Assembly (NCBI RefSeq): GCF_900188155.1
Contig: NZ_FZOG01000005.1
Location: 124,001-188,000 of the forward strand
Length of the DNA stretch: 64,000 nt
Direction of reading: 5' to 3'
Source: Pseudomonas segetis
GTDB lineage: Bacteria > Pseudomonadota > Gammaproteobacteria > Pseudomonadales > Pseudomonadaceae
In this document: positions 25,519-33,164 of the stretch, one piece after another
Numbering within the stretch: position 1 is the first letter of the stretch
Layout of the letters: each line of letters begins with the position of its first letter
Program-made: the position numbers and the translations under genes
The notes under the pieces: model-generated
Told to the model about the DNA's origin: nothing
Database searches by the model: none
Seen by the model: only the letters and a program-made list of their open reading frames with translations

Positions 25519-26451
25519 ATGAACACAAGCATTTCCCAAACTGCCGAGCTTCAGGCGTTCTTCAAGCAGGCCAGTGGCTTTGGCAACGATGTCGGCAGTT
25601 CGCGTCTCAAGTCCATTATCCTGCGTATCCTGCAGGACAGCGCCAAGGTCATTGAAGACCTCAATATCACCGATGACGAGTTCTGGAAGGCTGTCGACTA
25701 CCTCAATCGCATGGGCAGCAACCAGGAAGCGGGGTTGTTGATTGCAGGTTTGGGGCTTGAGCATTTCCTCGACTTGCTGCAAGACGCCCGTGACCAACAG
25801 GCCGGCCTAACCGGCGGTACGCCTCGGACCATTGAAGGCCCCTTGTATGTAGCCGGTGCGCCGCTGAGTCATGGCGAGGCGCGAATGGATGATGGCAGTG
25901 ACCCGGGCGCTGCAATGTTCTTGCAGGGGCGCGTACTTGACGCTCAAGGCCAGCCCGTAGCAGGTGCAATCGTCGATCTGTGGCATGCAAACACCATGGG
26001 CACCTATTCTTATTTCGACAGCAGTCAGTCGGCGTTCAACCTGCGGCGGCGCATTGTTACCGACAGCGAAGGCCGCTACCGTGCGCGCAGTATCGTACCG
26101 AGCGGTTATGGCTGCCCGCCAACGGGGACGACCCAGGAAGTGCTCGACCAGTTGGGTCGCCATGGTAATCGACCGGCGCATATCCACTTCTTTATCAGCG
26201 CGCCCGGCTATCGGCATTTGACCACCCAGATCAACCTGGCAGGCGATAAATACCTGTGGGATGACTTTGCCTTTGCGACCCGCGACGGCCTGGTCGCCGA
26301 AGTGCGTTTCAACAATGACCTGGAAATGGCAAAGCGCCTGCAGGTCGAGCCTGGTTTCGCTGAAATCGAATTCGACTTTCAGTTGCAGCATGCCCATGCG
26401 CCGCAGGCCGAGAAGCCAAGCCAGCGTCCTCGTGCGCAGCTGTCGGCCTGA
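25519..26451 (+). CDS. catA: Catechol 1,2-dioxygenase CatA
   Basis: A 310-residue intradiol dioxygenase that cleaves catechol to cis,cis-muconate with Fe(III). The iron ligands are visible as Tyr in GTYSYFD (near 163), Tyr in PSGYGCP (near 197), and two His in RPAHIHFF (near 221 and 223). The N-terminal helical linker domain is complete. It closes the iacG-catBCA unit, 40 bp after catC. Confidence 0.96.
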   Translation: MNTSISQTAELQAFFKQASGFGNDVGSSRLKSIILRILQDSAKVIEDLNITDDEFWKAVDYLNRMGSNQEAGLLIAGLGLEHFLDLLQDARDQQAGLTGGTPRTIEGPLYVAGAPLSHGEARMDDGSDPGAAMFLQGRVLDAQGQPVAGAIVDLWHANTMGTYSYFDSSQSAFNLRRRIVTDSEGRYRARSIVPSGYGCPPTGTTQEVLDQLGRHGNRPAHIHFFISAPGYRHLTTQINLAGDKYLWDDFAFATRDGLVAEVRFNNDLEMAKRLQVEPGFAEIEFDFQLQHAHAPQAEKPSQRPRAQLSA

Positions 26452-26457
26452 CCCAGT

Positions 26458-26490
26458 ATTGCCCATCCGCGGGCTTGTGTGATGGGCAAT
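26458..26490 (+). terminator. Hairpin after catA
   Basis: ATTGCCCATC (26458-26467) and GATGGGCAAT (26481-26490) form a 10 bp perfect stem beginning 7 bp after the catA stop. No T-run follows, so it may be a stabiliser or a factor-assisted terminator. Confidence 0.4.
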
Positions 26491-26635
26491 GGCAAGCACA
26501 GCAATAGAGTTGGCAGGCAGGCCAAGACCTGATCCAGGCCGGATGGGGTAGGTTGAGGCTTGCCTTTTGCGAGCGCTGACCTGCCGTGCCTATCGTTAAG
26601 CGCTTGGTCAGGTAATAGTCTTTGGGTACTGCCCT

Positions 26636-27346
26636 ATGTTTGTACTGACCTTGCGCATTGCGCTGTGTCTGATCGTCCCGTTTGGCGCAATATTTCTGTT
26701 GGGCGCAATGCCCGGTGTCAATCTCGCCTGGGATTTCTCCAATGCCAGCGGTTTTATTGCCGGGGTGCTGTTTCTTTTATTGTTTGCCTACACCGGTCGG
26801 CCCCTGGCCCAGCCTCGCCACGATGGTAAATTTTTCATGGTGCTGCACCGGGATTTGGGCTTGGTTGCCTTGGCAATGCTGGTCGTGCATGTTGCGGTGA
26901 TGCTGGTCGATGAGCCCCTGGTTGCCGACCAGTTATCGCTCGGTGCGCCTTGGCCCATGGTGGCGGGCAATGCCGCAACCCTGATTCTGTTGTTGCTTGT
27001 GCCGCTCAGCCTGGCGTCCGTGCGCCGTCGCCTGTGGTCGACGCATCGGCATTTCAGGCGCTGGCACTACGCTGCCAGTGTCGTCATCCTGTTGCTTACC
27101 GCCGTGCATATGATTGGCATTGGTTATTACACCGGTGCCATCAGTAAAACGGTTTTCTGGGTCGCGCTCACTGTCCTGGCCTTGTCAGCGCGTATGTTCC
27201 AACCTGCCAGGCCCAACCTGGGGGCGGGCGGCAGACGGCGCAAGACGGCACGGCTGGCGAGTTACCTGAGTATTGGCGTCTTGTGTTCAGGCCTGTTACT
27301 GGCAGGTATTTATTCACTGCTCGGCAGTGTGGATTTGCCGTTATGA
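26636..27346 (+). CDS. Ferric-reductase-like transmembrane protein
   Basis: A 236-residue inner-membrane protein with about six helices. The middle ones carry paired His residues (VLHRDLGL / VVHVAVML and HRHFRRWHYAAS / TAVHMIGIGYY) in the arrangement used to bind two b-type haems in the ferric reductase / MsrQ family. There is no FAD or NADPH domain, so electrons must come from a partner. The next gene, a c-type cytochrome, overlaps it by 4 bp. Its role beside catA is not clear. Confidence 0.72.
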   Translation: MFVLTLRIALCLIVPFGAIFLLGAMPGVNLAWDFSNASGFIAGVLFLLLFAYTGRPLAQPRHDGKFFMVLHRDLGLVALAMLVVHVAVMLVDEPLVADQLSLGAPWPMVAGNAATLILLLLVPLSLASVRRRLWSTHRHFRRWHYAASVVILLLTAVHMIGIGYYTGAISKTVFWVALTVLALSARMFQPARPNLGAGGRRRKTARLASYLSIGVLCSGLLLAGIYSLLGSVDLPL

Positions 27347-27726
27347 GTTGGCGTCCGGGGCTGTTACTGCTGGCGCTGTTGTTATTTGCGTTTGGTTTTG
27401 CAATTCGCGCCGGGCACGATCAGCTGGCGCTCAAGCATCCCGTGCTGCCGATAAACTTCGAACACAGTAACCATGGCTCGGTTAACCGTGTTGTTTGCCA
27501 TCATGACTTCGCTGATAAGTCTTCAGCCGCCTCGGCGACCGGCAACCGCACCTGCGTGCTGTGCCACAAAGAGACGCCAGCGCTTGCGCTCAATATCGAG
27601 CGTGATTTCCACAGGCTATGCGTAAGCTGCCATCTTGAGCGGCTGCAAGGCTTTCATGAAAGTGGTCCCATACGATCTTACAAAGCCTGCCACAGCCTTG
27701 CCGCAGCAGTGAACCGCGTCGACTGA
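27343..27726 (+). CDS. Multihaem cytochrome c3/c7-like protein with two degraded haem motifs
   Basis: A 127-residue exported protein with an N-terminal hydrophobic anchor. Two canonical haem motifs, CVLCH and CVSCH, are present. Two further places where this family normally has haem motifs read RVVCHH and YKACH. In each the first Cys is lost in a way one base change can explain (TGT to CGT, and TGC to TAC). The start overlaps the previous stop (ATGA), indicating joint expression with the b-haem membrane protein. It may be an adapted di-haem form or a decaying gene. Confidence 0.7.
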   Translation: MSWRPGLLLLALLLFAFGFAIRAGHDQLALKHPVLPINFEHSNHGSVNRVVCHHDFADKSSAASATGNRTCVLCHKETPALALNIERDFHRLCVSCHLERLQGFHESGPIRSYKACHSLAAAVNRVD

Positions 27727-27812
27727 GCTTGGTTGGCGCTGCATGGAGGCGAGCAATCGGTTTTCCCGGCAACCAACCTGCGCTTGTGAAGAGCTGTGGG
27801 GAATAGGTACTA

Positions 27813-27827
27813 TGCGAATACTTCTCA
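27813..27827. promoter_or_regulatory. Fur box
   Basis: TGCGAATACTTCTCA reads TGAGAAGTATTCGCA on the other strand and matches the 7-1-7 Fur consensus TGAGAATNATTCTCA at 12 of 14 defined positions. It lies 190 bp upstream of the PepSY gene and predicts repression by iron. Confidence 0.6.
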
Positions 27828-27890
27828 TGTGCATCATTGTTTCGGTGTTGTCAGCCGGCACAGGTGCTTGATGTCATCACTGGTCAGCCT

Positions 27891-27912
27891 GCGCCGCTCT
27901 TTGTAGCGGCGC
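27891..27912 (+). other. Stable hairpin in the leader of the PepSY gene
   Basis: GCGCCGCT, a 6 nt loop and AGCGGCGC form a perfect 8 bp GC-rich stem between the Fur box and the start codon. No T-run follows. It may be a leader structure or a scar of a deleted upstream gene. Confidence 0.35.
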
Positions 27913-28016
27913 AATCATTGGCGGCAGCGAGCAGCCCGGGTGTGCGGAGAGTGTTGCTGATTTTGCGCGAGCCCTTTGCTGAACCACCGAAAGCCGTGAC
28001 TGACGAGAAGAAAAAC

Positions 28017-29168
28017 ATGACCCCCCGAACCTTGCGTAATTGGTATCTGGTGCACAAGTGGACCAGTCTGATCTCGACGATCTTTCTGTTGATGCTGTGC
28101 CTGACTGGATTGCCATTGATCTTCCACGAGGAAATCGAGCACTACTTCGAGCCGCATCCAGAGCTCAAGCCAATCACCGCGCAAACACCGGCTATCAATT
28201 ATGACGACGTGATGGCCCGTGCCCTGGCAGCTCGGCCCGGCGAGGTCGCGCGCTTCGTATTCTTCGAAAAGGATGAGCCCATAGGTGCTGTGCAGACCGC
28301 GCAGACGTTGATACCACCGCCAGATAATGGCCATATCCAGCCGTTTGATGCGCGTACCGGCGAGTTCTTTGATCCGCTGCCACCGCCCGGTGGCTTCATG
28401 TACATCATGCTCAAGTTGCACACCGACATGTTCATGGGCTTGCCGGGCTACCTGTTCCTCGGGTTCATGGGTTTGCTCCTGGTGGCTTCGTTGGTGTCGG
28501 GGGCGGTGGTCTACACACCCTTTATGCGTAAACTGGACTTTGCCACTGTGCGTACCCAGCGCAGTAACCGGCTGAAGTGGCTCGACCTGCACAATGTGCT
28601 GGGCATAGTCACGCTGGCCTGGGTGCTGGTGGTCGGCTTGACCGGAGTGATCAACACCTTGTCGATTCCTATTCTGGGCTTGTGGCAGGCCGGGCAACTG
28701 GCTGAAATGACTGCACCCTACAAGGACCAGCCGCCGCTCAAGTCGCCGGGCTCGCTGCAAGCGGCGCTGGATACCGCGCGCAAGGCTGCACCGGACATGG
28801 AGGTCAGCATCGTGGCTTTCCCCGGGACCCAGTTCAGTAGCCAGCATCATTACGCGGTATTCATGCGTGGCGCCACGCCGGTGACCGAGCGCCTGCTCAA
28901 ACCCGCATTGGTGGATGCCCAGACCGGCGAGTTGACCGACATGCGCGAAATGCCGTGGTACGTAAAAACCCTGTTGCTCTCGCAGCCGCTGCATTTCGGT
29001 GACTACGGCGGTATGCCGCTGAAGATTATCTGGGCATTGCTGGATGTGATTTCCATTGTGATTCTCGGCAGTGGCCTCTATCTCTGGCTGGGCCGACGCA
29101 AGTCATCGCTGGAAAAACGCTTGGCTGAGTTGGATGCCGGTGGATTGGTCGCGGAGGGCAGGGCATGA
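28017..29168 (+). CDS. PepSY-associated transmembrane protein, probably iron-regulated
   Basis: A 383-residue inner-membrane protein of the PepSY_TM family. The first helix region is LVHKWTSLISTIFLLMLCLTG, followed by a periplasmic PepSY-like stretch, helices near residues 140-165, 190-215 and 335-355, and a conserved HTDMFMGLPG. Such proteins often accompany TonB-dependent siderophore receptors and are thought to reduce imported iron or haem complexes. MTPRTLRNWYLVH at 28017 is the natural start; an in-frame start at 27837 would add a non-family extension. The stop overlaps the next gene. Confidence 0.82.
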   Translation: MTPRTLRNWYLVHKWTSLISTIFLLMLCLTGLPLIFHEEIEHYFEPHPELKPITAQTPAINYDDVMARALAARPGEVARFVFFEKDEPIGAVQTAQTLIPPPDNGHIQPFDARTGEFFDPLPPPGGFMYIMLKLHTDMFMGLPGYLFLGFMGLLLVASLVSGAVVYTPFMRKLDFATVRTQRSNRLKWLDLHNVLGIVTLAWVLVVGLTGVINTLSIPILGLWQAGQLAEMTAPYKDQPPLKSPGSLQAALDTARKAAPDMEVSIVAFPGTQFSSQHHYAVFMRGATPVTERLLKPALVDAQTGELTDMREMPWYVKTLLLSQPLHFGDYGGMPLKIIWALLDVISIVILGSGLYLWLGRRKSSLEKRLAELDAGGLVAEGRA

Positions 29169-29344
29169 GGCGTGGATTGTGGATGATCTTCCGTTGGCCG
29201 TTGCTGCTTGCTGTACTGAGCCTGTTCGGTCTGGTCTCGGCATTGATCGGTGATGAAGGGTACGATCTGTTTTCCTGGCTTAGCCTGGGAGTGCCACTGG
29301 TGGTGACTGCCTGGGTCTGCTGGCGCCTGCCACGGCGCGCATGA
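29165..29344 (+). CDS. Small two-helix membrane protein
   Basis: A 59-residue frame whose ATG overlaps the PepSY stop (ATGA). It has two hydrophobic helices (about residues 11-28 and 36-53) and a basic C-terminus (RLPRRA). Short membrane proteins in this position commonly follow PepSY_TM genes in Pseudomonas iron-uptake operons. No motif allows a specific function. Confidence 0.7.
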   Translation: MRRGLWMIFRWPLLLAVLSLFGLVSALIGDEGYDLFSWLSLGVPLVVTAWVCWRLPRRA

Positions 29345-29491
29345 ATATGCAGCGGCGCCTGTGCCTGGCGCTGCCGCATAGCTTGTTCCAGACTTTCCAA
29401 CTGCACAAATATTCTAAACAGGGTTTTCCCTGGCAAGGTAATTTAGGCTTTCGCACAGATTAATGCTCAACGACCGGCACTGGAGTCTTTG

Positions 29492-30328
29492 GTGGATAAA
29501 CGCAACTGGATCGAGCTGTCCCAGGATGCCGATACCGGGATCGAGTCGATTCGTGCTCATTTTCAGGGCCATGCCTACGATCCGCACTGGCATGACAGCT
29601 TCCTGGTCGGCGTGACGGGCCAGGGGGTGCAGCAGTTCAATTGCCGGCGGGTTCGTCATCTCAGCACGCCTGGCAAGATATTCATGCTGGAACCGGGTGA
29701 AATCCACGATGGCTATGCGCCGACCGAGGAGGGGTTTACCTATTCCATGCTCTACCTCGAGCCGCATTGGCTGGAGCGGGAACTGCACGCGCTGTTCGAG
29801 CAGGCACCCGCGGACAGCCAATTGGGGTTTGCCTCCATCCTGAGCCAGGACCCAAGGCTCTCGACTGCAATCAACCGGGCTTTCGATGCGCTGCATACCG
29901 GGGATTTACGCATAGTGCGCCAGAGTAGTATCGATGCCTTGCTGGATGCCCTTACTGGCCACCTTGATTGGCGAAAGCGCCAATCTCGAGATCCGCGTTT
30001 GCCATTGGTCGCCCAGGTTGCCCGTGACTATCTGCATGCCAATATCTGCGAAGACATCGGGCTCGATGATCTGGCGCAGGCTTGCGCGGTGGATCGCTTC
30101 CGTCTGACGCGGGCCTTCAAGGCTGCCTTCGGCCTGGCGCCGCATGCCTATTTGATCCAGCTGCGCTTGGCCAGGGCCCGGCAACTGTTAGCCCGTGGCG
30201 AGTTGCCTGCCCAGGTGGCCAGTAGCCTTGGATTTGCCGATCAAAGCCATTTGGGCCGCTGGTTCCGCCGAGCCTATCAACTGACACCTGCGGATTACCG
30301 CAAGCGTTGCTCAAAACTTCCAGACTGA
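29492..30328 (+). CDS. AraC-family regulator with cupin-type sensor domain
   Basis: A 278-residue regulator. The N-terminal AraC-binding cupin is visible as YDPHWHDSFLVGVTGQG and MLEPGEIHDGY; the C-terminal double helix-turn-helix contains DDLAQACAVDRFRLTRAFKAAFG and ASSLGFADQSHLGRWFRRAY. GGAG lies 6 nt before the GTG at 29492. It stands 108 bp before a LysE-type exporter in the same direction, a common regulator-exporter pair, so it probably controls that gene. Confidence 0.86.
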   Translation: MDKRNWIELSQDADTGIESIRAHFQGHAYDPHWHDSFLVGVTGQGVQQFNCRRVRHLSTPGKIFMLEPGEIHDGYAPTEEGFTYSMLYLEPHWLERELHALFEQAPADSQLGFASILSQDPRLSTAINRAFDALHTGDLRIVRQSSIDALLDALTGHLDWRKRQSRDPRLPLVAQVARDYLHANICEDIGLDDLAQACAVDRFRLTRAFKAAFGLAPHAYLIQLRLARARQLLARGELPAQVASSLGFADQSHLGRWFRRAYQLTPADYRKRCSKLPD

Positions 30329-30436
30329 TCCGCGCCGGCTTGCAACCATGGACTTGCCTATCGAACAGGAGTCCTTTCCATGCCGTTGTTACTGCTCGCG
30401 TTCCCTCATCCTTCAAGCCAGCATGGAGCCTGAACC

Positions 30437-31042
30437 ATGGAATCCTTGCTGCCTTTTCTGTTGTTTGCCTTTGTTGCCTCGGTGACGCCGGGACCAACCA
30501 ATATCCTGGTGCTGAGCCACAGCTCCAGGCGTGGGCTTGGGGCCACGCTGCCTATTATTGCCGGTGCATGCGTGGCGGCGGCGCTCATGGTGCTGGTCGT
30601 TGGCCTTGGGGTGGGTGAAACATTGTTGCGCTTTGCCCGTGTGCAGCAGGTTATGACCTGGTGCGCAGTGCTGTGGTTGAGTTGGCTGGCGTGGCAGATT
30701 TTCAATAGCCCACCCGCGCCACTCGAAGTGGATGGCCCGCGCAGCAAAGGCGTCAGCCTGCTCGGTATTGCCGCGCTGCAAGTGGTCAATCCCAAGGTCT
30801 GGATGATGGCGATGGCTGTGATTAGCCTGTTTGTCGGCGATGGCGACAGGACCCCGCAGGTGCTGCTGTTGTCGCTGTATTTCCTGCTGGTTTCCTTGCC
30901 GTGCATGACGTTGTGGGCATTGCTCGGATTGGGCAGCGCACGGCTTTTAAGATCGCCACGAGCACTGCAGCGGATGAATCAGGTGCTGGCGTTATTGCTG
31001 CTGATATCGGCCTGGTTACCGCTATTGATCCAGGGCCGGTAA
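30437..31042 (+). CDS. LysE/RhtB-family amino acid exporter
   Basis: A 201-residue membrane protein with six predicted helices and the family signature SVTPGPTNILVLSHSSRRG near residues 14-32. These proteins export amino acids or analogues by proton exchange. The neighbouring AraC gene is the likely regulator; the substrate is not evident. Confidence 0.85.
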   Translation: MESLLPFLLFAFVASVTPGPTNILVLSHSSRRGLGATLPIIAGACVAAALMVLVVGLGVGETLLRFARVQQVMTWCAVLWLSWLAWQIFNSPPAPLEVDGPRSKGVSLLGIAALQVVNPKVWMMAMAVISLFVGDGDRTPQVLLLSLYFLLVSLPCMTLWALLGLGSARLLRSPRALQRMNQVLALLLLISAWLPLLIQGR

Positions 31043-31073
31043 GGGCCACGACCGCCAGGCCGTGGCCAGTCGC

Positions 31074-32165
31074 TTACTTGGCGAATGTAGCGCCGCGAGT
31101 GTTGACGAAGATCGAGTAGATCGAGTGACTGCTGGCCATGAACAGGCGATTGCCCCGCGGGCCGCCAAAGCACAGGTTCGCGCAGCGCTCGGGCAGCGAG
31201 ATATGACCTATTGCTTTGCCCTGTGGGTTGAAGACCCGCACCCCGTCAAGCTCTTCGGGCTTGCCCTGCGGCGAGCCGTTGCTGCCCCAGCCGCACCAGA
31301 GATTACCGGCTTCATCGCACTTGATGCCATCAAGCGCGCCATATGCAGTGGCTTCAATGTGCTTCTTGCGCGCACCCAGGGTGCCGTCTTCATTGACAGC
31401 GTAGGCCCAGACCAGTCGGTTGGGCTTGGCTCGCCCTTCGACAATATAGAGCGACTTTTCGTCTGGCGAGAAGCACAGGCCGTTGGGGCCAGCAAGGTCA
31501 TCGATCACCCGGGTCACTTTCAGGCTTTCACCGTCGATGCGGTAAACCCCATGGGGTAACTCCGTCTGGATCTTATGACCTTCATATTCATTGCCAGACT
31601 GGAAGGGTGGGTCGGTGAACCAGACTGAACCGTCACGCTTCACTACGATGTCATTCGGTGAGTTGAAGCGCTTACCCTCGAAATTGTCCGCCAGCACAGT
31701 GATGCTGCCGTCGTGCTCAGTGCGGGTAATGCGCCGGCCTTGTTCATGGGTGGTAGAGCCTTCGCAAGTGACCAAGCGACCCTGGTTGTCGCAGGTCAGG
31801 CCGTTGGAGAAGTTCGATTGTTCGCGATACACCCCCAGCGATTGGCTGATCTCGTCCCAGCGCACAATACGGTTATTGGGAATATCACTAAGCAGTAGGT
31901 AGCGGCCTGCACCCATCCAGACCGGACCTTCGGCCCAGCGCAACCCTGTAGCCAGCTTCTCGACGCTGGCATTGAACAGGCGCAGGTCGAGAAAACTGTC
32001 ATCCAAGGCTGCAACAGCGGGATCTGGATAGCGGGCGCTCAGGGGTTCAGTTGCACGGGCAAGTTGTGGCAGCAAGGAACCGATACTAACGGCAGCAGCG
32101 GAGTAGGCGAGGGAGTGCTTGAGAAACAGGCGGCGAGAGTTGCCGATGACTGGCTTATCGTTCAT
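31074..32165 (-). CDS. Tat-exported SMP-30/gluconolactonase-like protein
   Basis: A 363-residue protein with a textbook twin-arginine signal (SRRLFLK near residues 10-16, then a hydrophobic run ending ARA) followed by an SMP-30/gluconolaconase/LRE beta-propeller: WAEGPVWMG, SNGLTCDNQGRL, FNSPNDIVVKRDG and GPNGLCFSPDE. Members hydrolyse sugar lactones in the periplasm with a divalent metal. The start MNDKPV at 32165 follows AAAAGGG; an in-frame start at 32225 would bury the Tat signal. It has no lactone-pathway neighbours. Confidence 0.85.
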   Translation of the reverse strand: MNDKPVIGNSRRLFLKHSLAYSAAAVSIGSLLPQLARATEPLSARYPDPAVAALDDSFLDLRLFNASVEKLATGLRWAEGPVWMGAGRYLLLSDIPNNRIVRWDEISQSLGVYREQSNFSNGLTCDNQGRLVTCEGSTTHEQGRRITRTEHDGSITVLADNFEGKRFNSPNDIVVKRDGSVWFTDPPFQSGNEYEGHKIQTELPHGVYRIDGESLKVTRVIDDLAGPNGLCFSPDEKSLYIVEGRAKPNRLVWAYAVNEDGTLGARKKHIEATAYGALDGIKCDEAGNLWCGWGSNGSPQGKPEELDGVRVFNPQGKAIGHISLPERCANLCFGGPRGNRLFMASSHSIYSIFVNTRGATFAK

Positions 32166-32608
32166 GGGGTATCCCTTTTGTTTTTGTTGATCTGCGTAAC
32201 TGCACAAGGCAAGGGTAGGATACAAGATGTACGATGACTTTATGGATTGTGGCGCGTTATGTAAATTTGGAAGTCGTAACTATATGAATATACGATATTT
32301 ATTTATTTTTGTTGTATGACGACATCGTTATTCTTGGAGTGAAATATCGCCAGCCCATACTTGAAAATGAGCGATTTGTTTCGCTGCCAAGTGTTGTGGA
32401 TGTTGGCAGCTGCCTGTCTCGTTAGGCGTGCCACGGGACAAAGAGATGGCTGTGGTCGCCCTCTGGGCGCGACTAATTTCAAGGTCTTGACCCATGCGGG
32501 GCGGGCGTATTTGCTGCTGATCCAGGAAGGCCCTGAAAAATGCTGCGTGGGACATCATTCTTATCAGGGCCTGTCGAAGTGTGCGCTTTGCAAGTGGTCT
32601 GCAGTGAT
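32166..32608. other. Gene-poor interval between the SMP-30 and tautomerase genes
   Basis: The 443 bp hold no convincing gene. Reading leftward toward the SMP-30 gene, AACAAAAACAAAAG (plus-strand 32175-32188) precedes its GGG ribosome site and resembles an Hfq/Crc motif. Short TACATCTTGTA-type elements near 32215-32232 and the AT-rich stretch 32270-32325 probably hold the SMP-30 promoter. Two opposing frames of about 80 codons (32328-32612) have no family resemblance and no ribosome sites. Confidence 0.4.
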
Positions 32609-32989
32609 TTAATCCGTTAGCAATTGCGCCTTGCCACTACCGAATGACCAGTCTTCCCGGGTGTTTTCAACAATGGAAATAAAGATATCCTGTGGGCGGA
32701 TATTCATTTTTTGCTCAAGTCGAGTCGCCAGGTCCTGGTAAAAATCCAACTTCATTTTTTGAGTTCTCGGGGTCGATGTGATGTGTAGCGCAATCACATC
32801 CTTTGATCGCCCGCCGCCAAATATAAGTGGATTGATATTCAGCTCATGTTCTTGTTTTTGATGGAAAATCTGGAAGCAGTCATCAATAGGAATACCCCAG
32901 GTTGCCATGAGCGACTGGTGCAGGTTTTCGCCCAGCTCTTTAATGAAATGAGGTGGTTTGCTCAGTAGGTTTACTTGAATTAATGGCAT
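32609..32989 (-). CDS. Tautomerase-family protein (MIF/4-oxalocrotonate tautomerase fold)
   Basis: A 126-residue protein starting MPLIQV, with the N-terminal Pro that becomes the catalytic base after Met removal. The second half (QDLATRLEQKMNIRPQDIFISIVENTREDWSFG) repeats the beta-alpha-beta unit, as in the fused tautomerase group. It probably keto-enol tautomerises an unsaturated oxo-acid, but no pathway partner is adjacent. Confidence 0.8.
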   Translation of the reverse strand: MPLIQVNLLSKPPHFIKELGENLHQSLMATWGIPIDDCFQIFHQKQEHELNINPLIFGGGRSKDVIALHITSTPRTQKMKLDFYQDLATRLEQKMNIRPQDIFISIVENTREDWSFGSGKAQLLTD

Positions 32990-33164
32990 GATTTTGGTCT
33001 GGATGTCTGTCGAATTTAAGGGTGTTTGAGGTTTTAATGAGTCAGCAACTGACTGGCATAAACCGGAAATTTTGACAGAGCCATTCCTCTTTGGTGCAGG
33101 GGGGGTGGATTGTCTGGGAAGATGCCTACAGTGATTTCAAAGCTGTTCGTGCAGCCTTGAAAAG

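Noticed and set aside
27915..28994. 359-codon minus-strand open frame over the PepSY gene
   Set aside because: The opposite strand encodes a clear PepSY_TM protein; the frame has no recognisable motif.
32328..32612. Two opposing frames of about 76-83 codons in the SMP-30/tautomerase gap
   Set aside because: Neither has a ribosome site, known domain or convincing composition; reported only as gene-poor interval.
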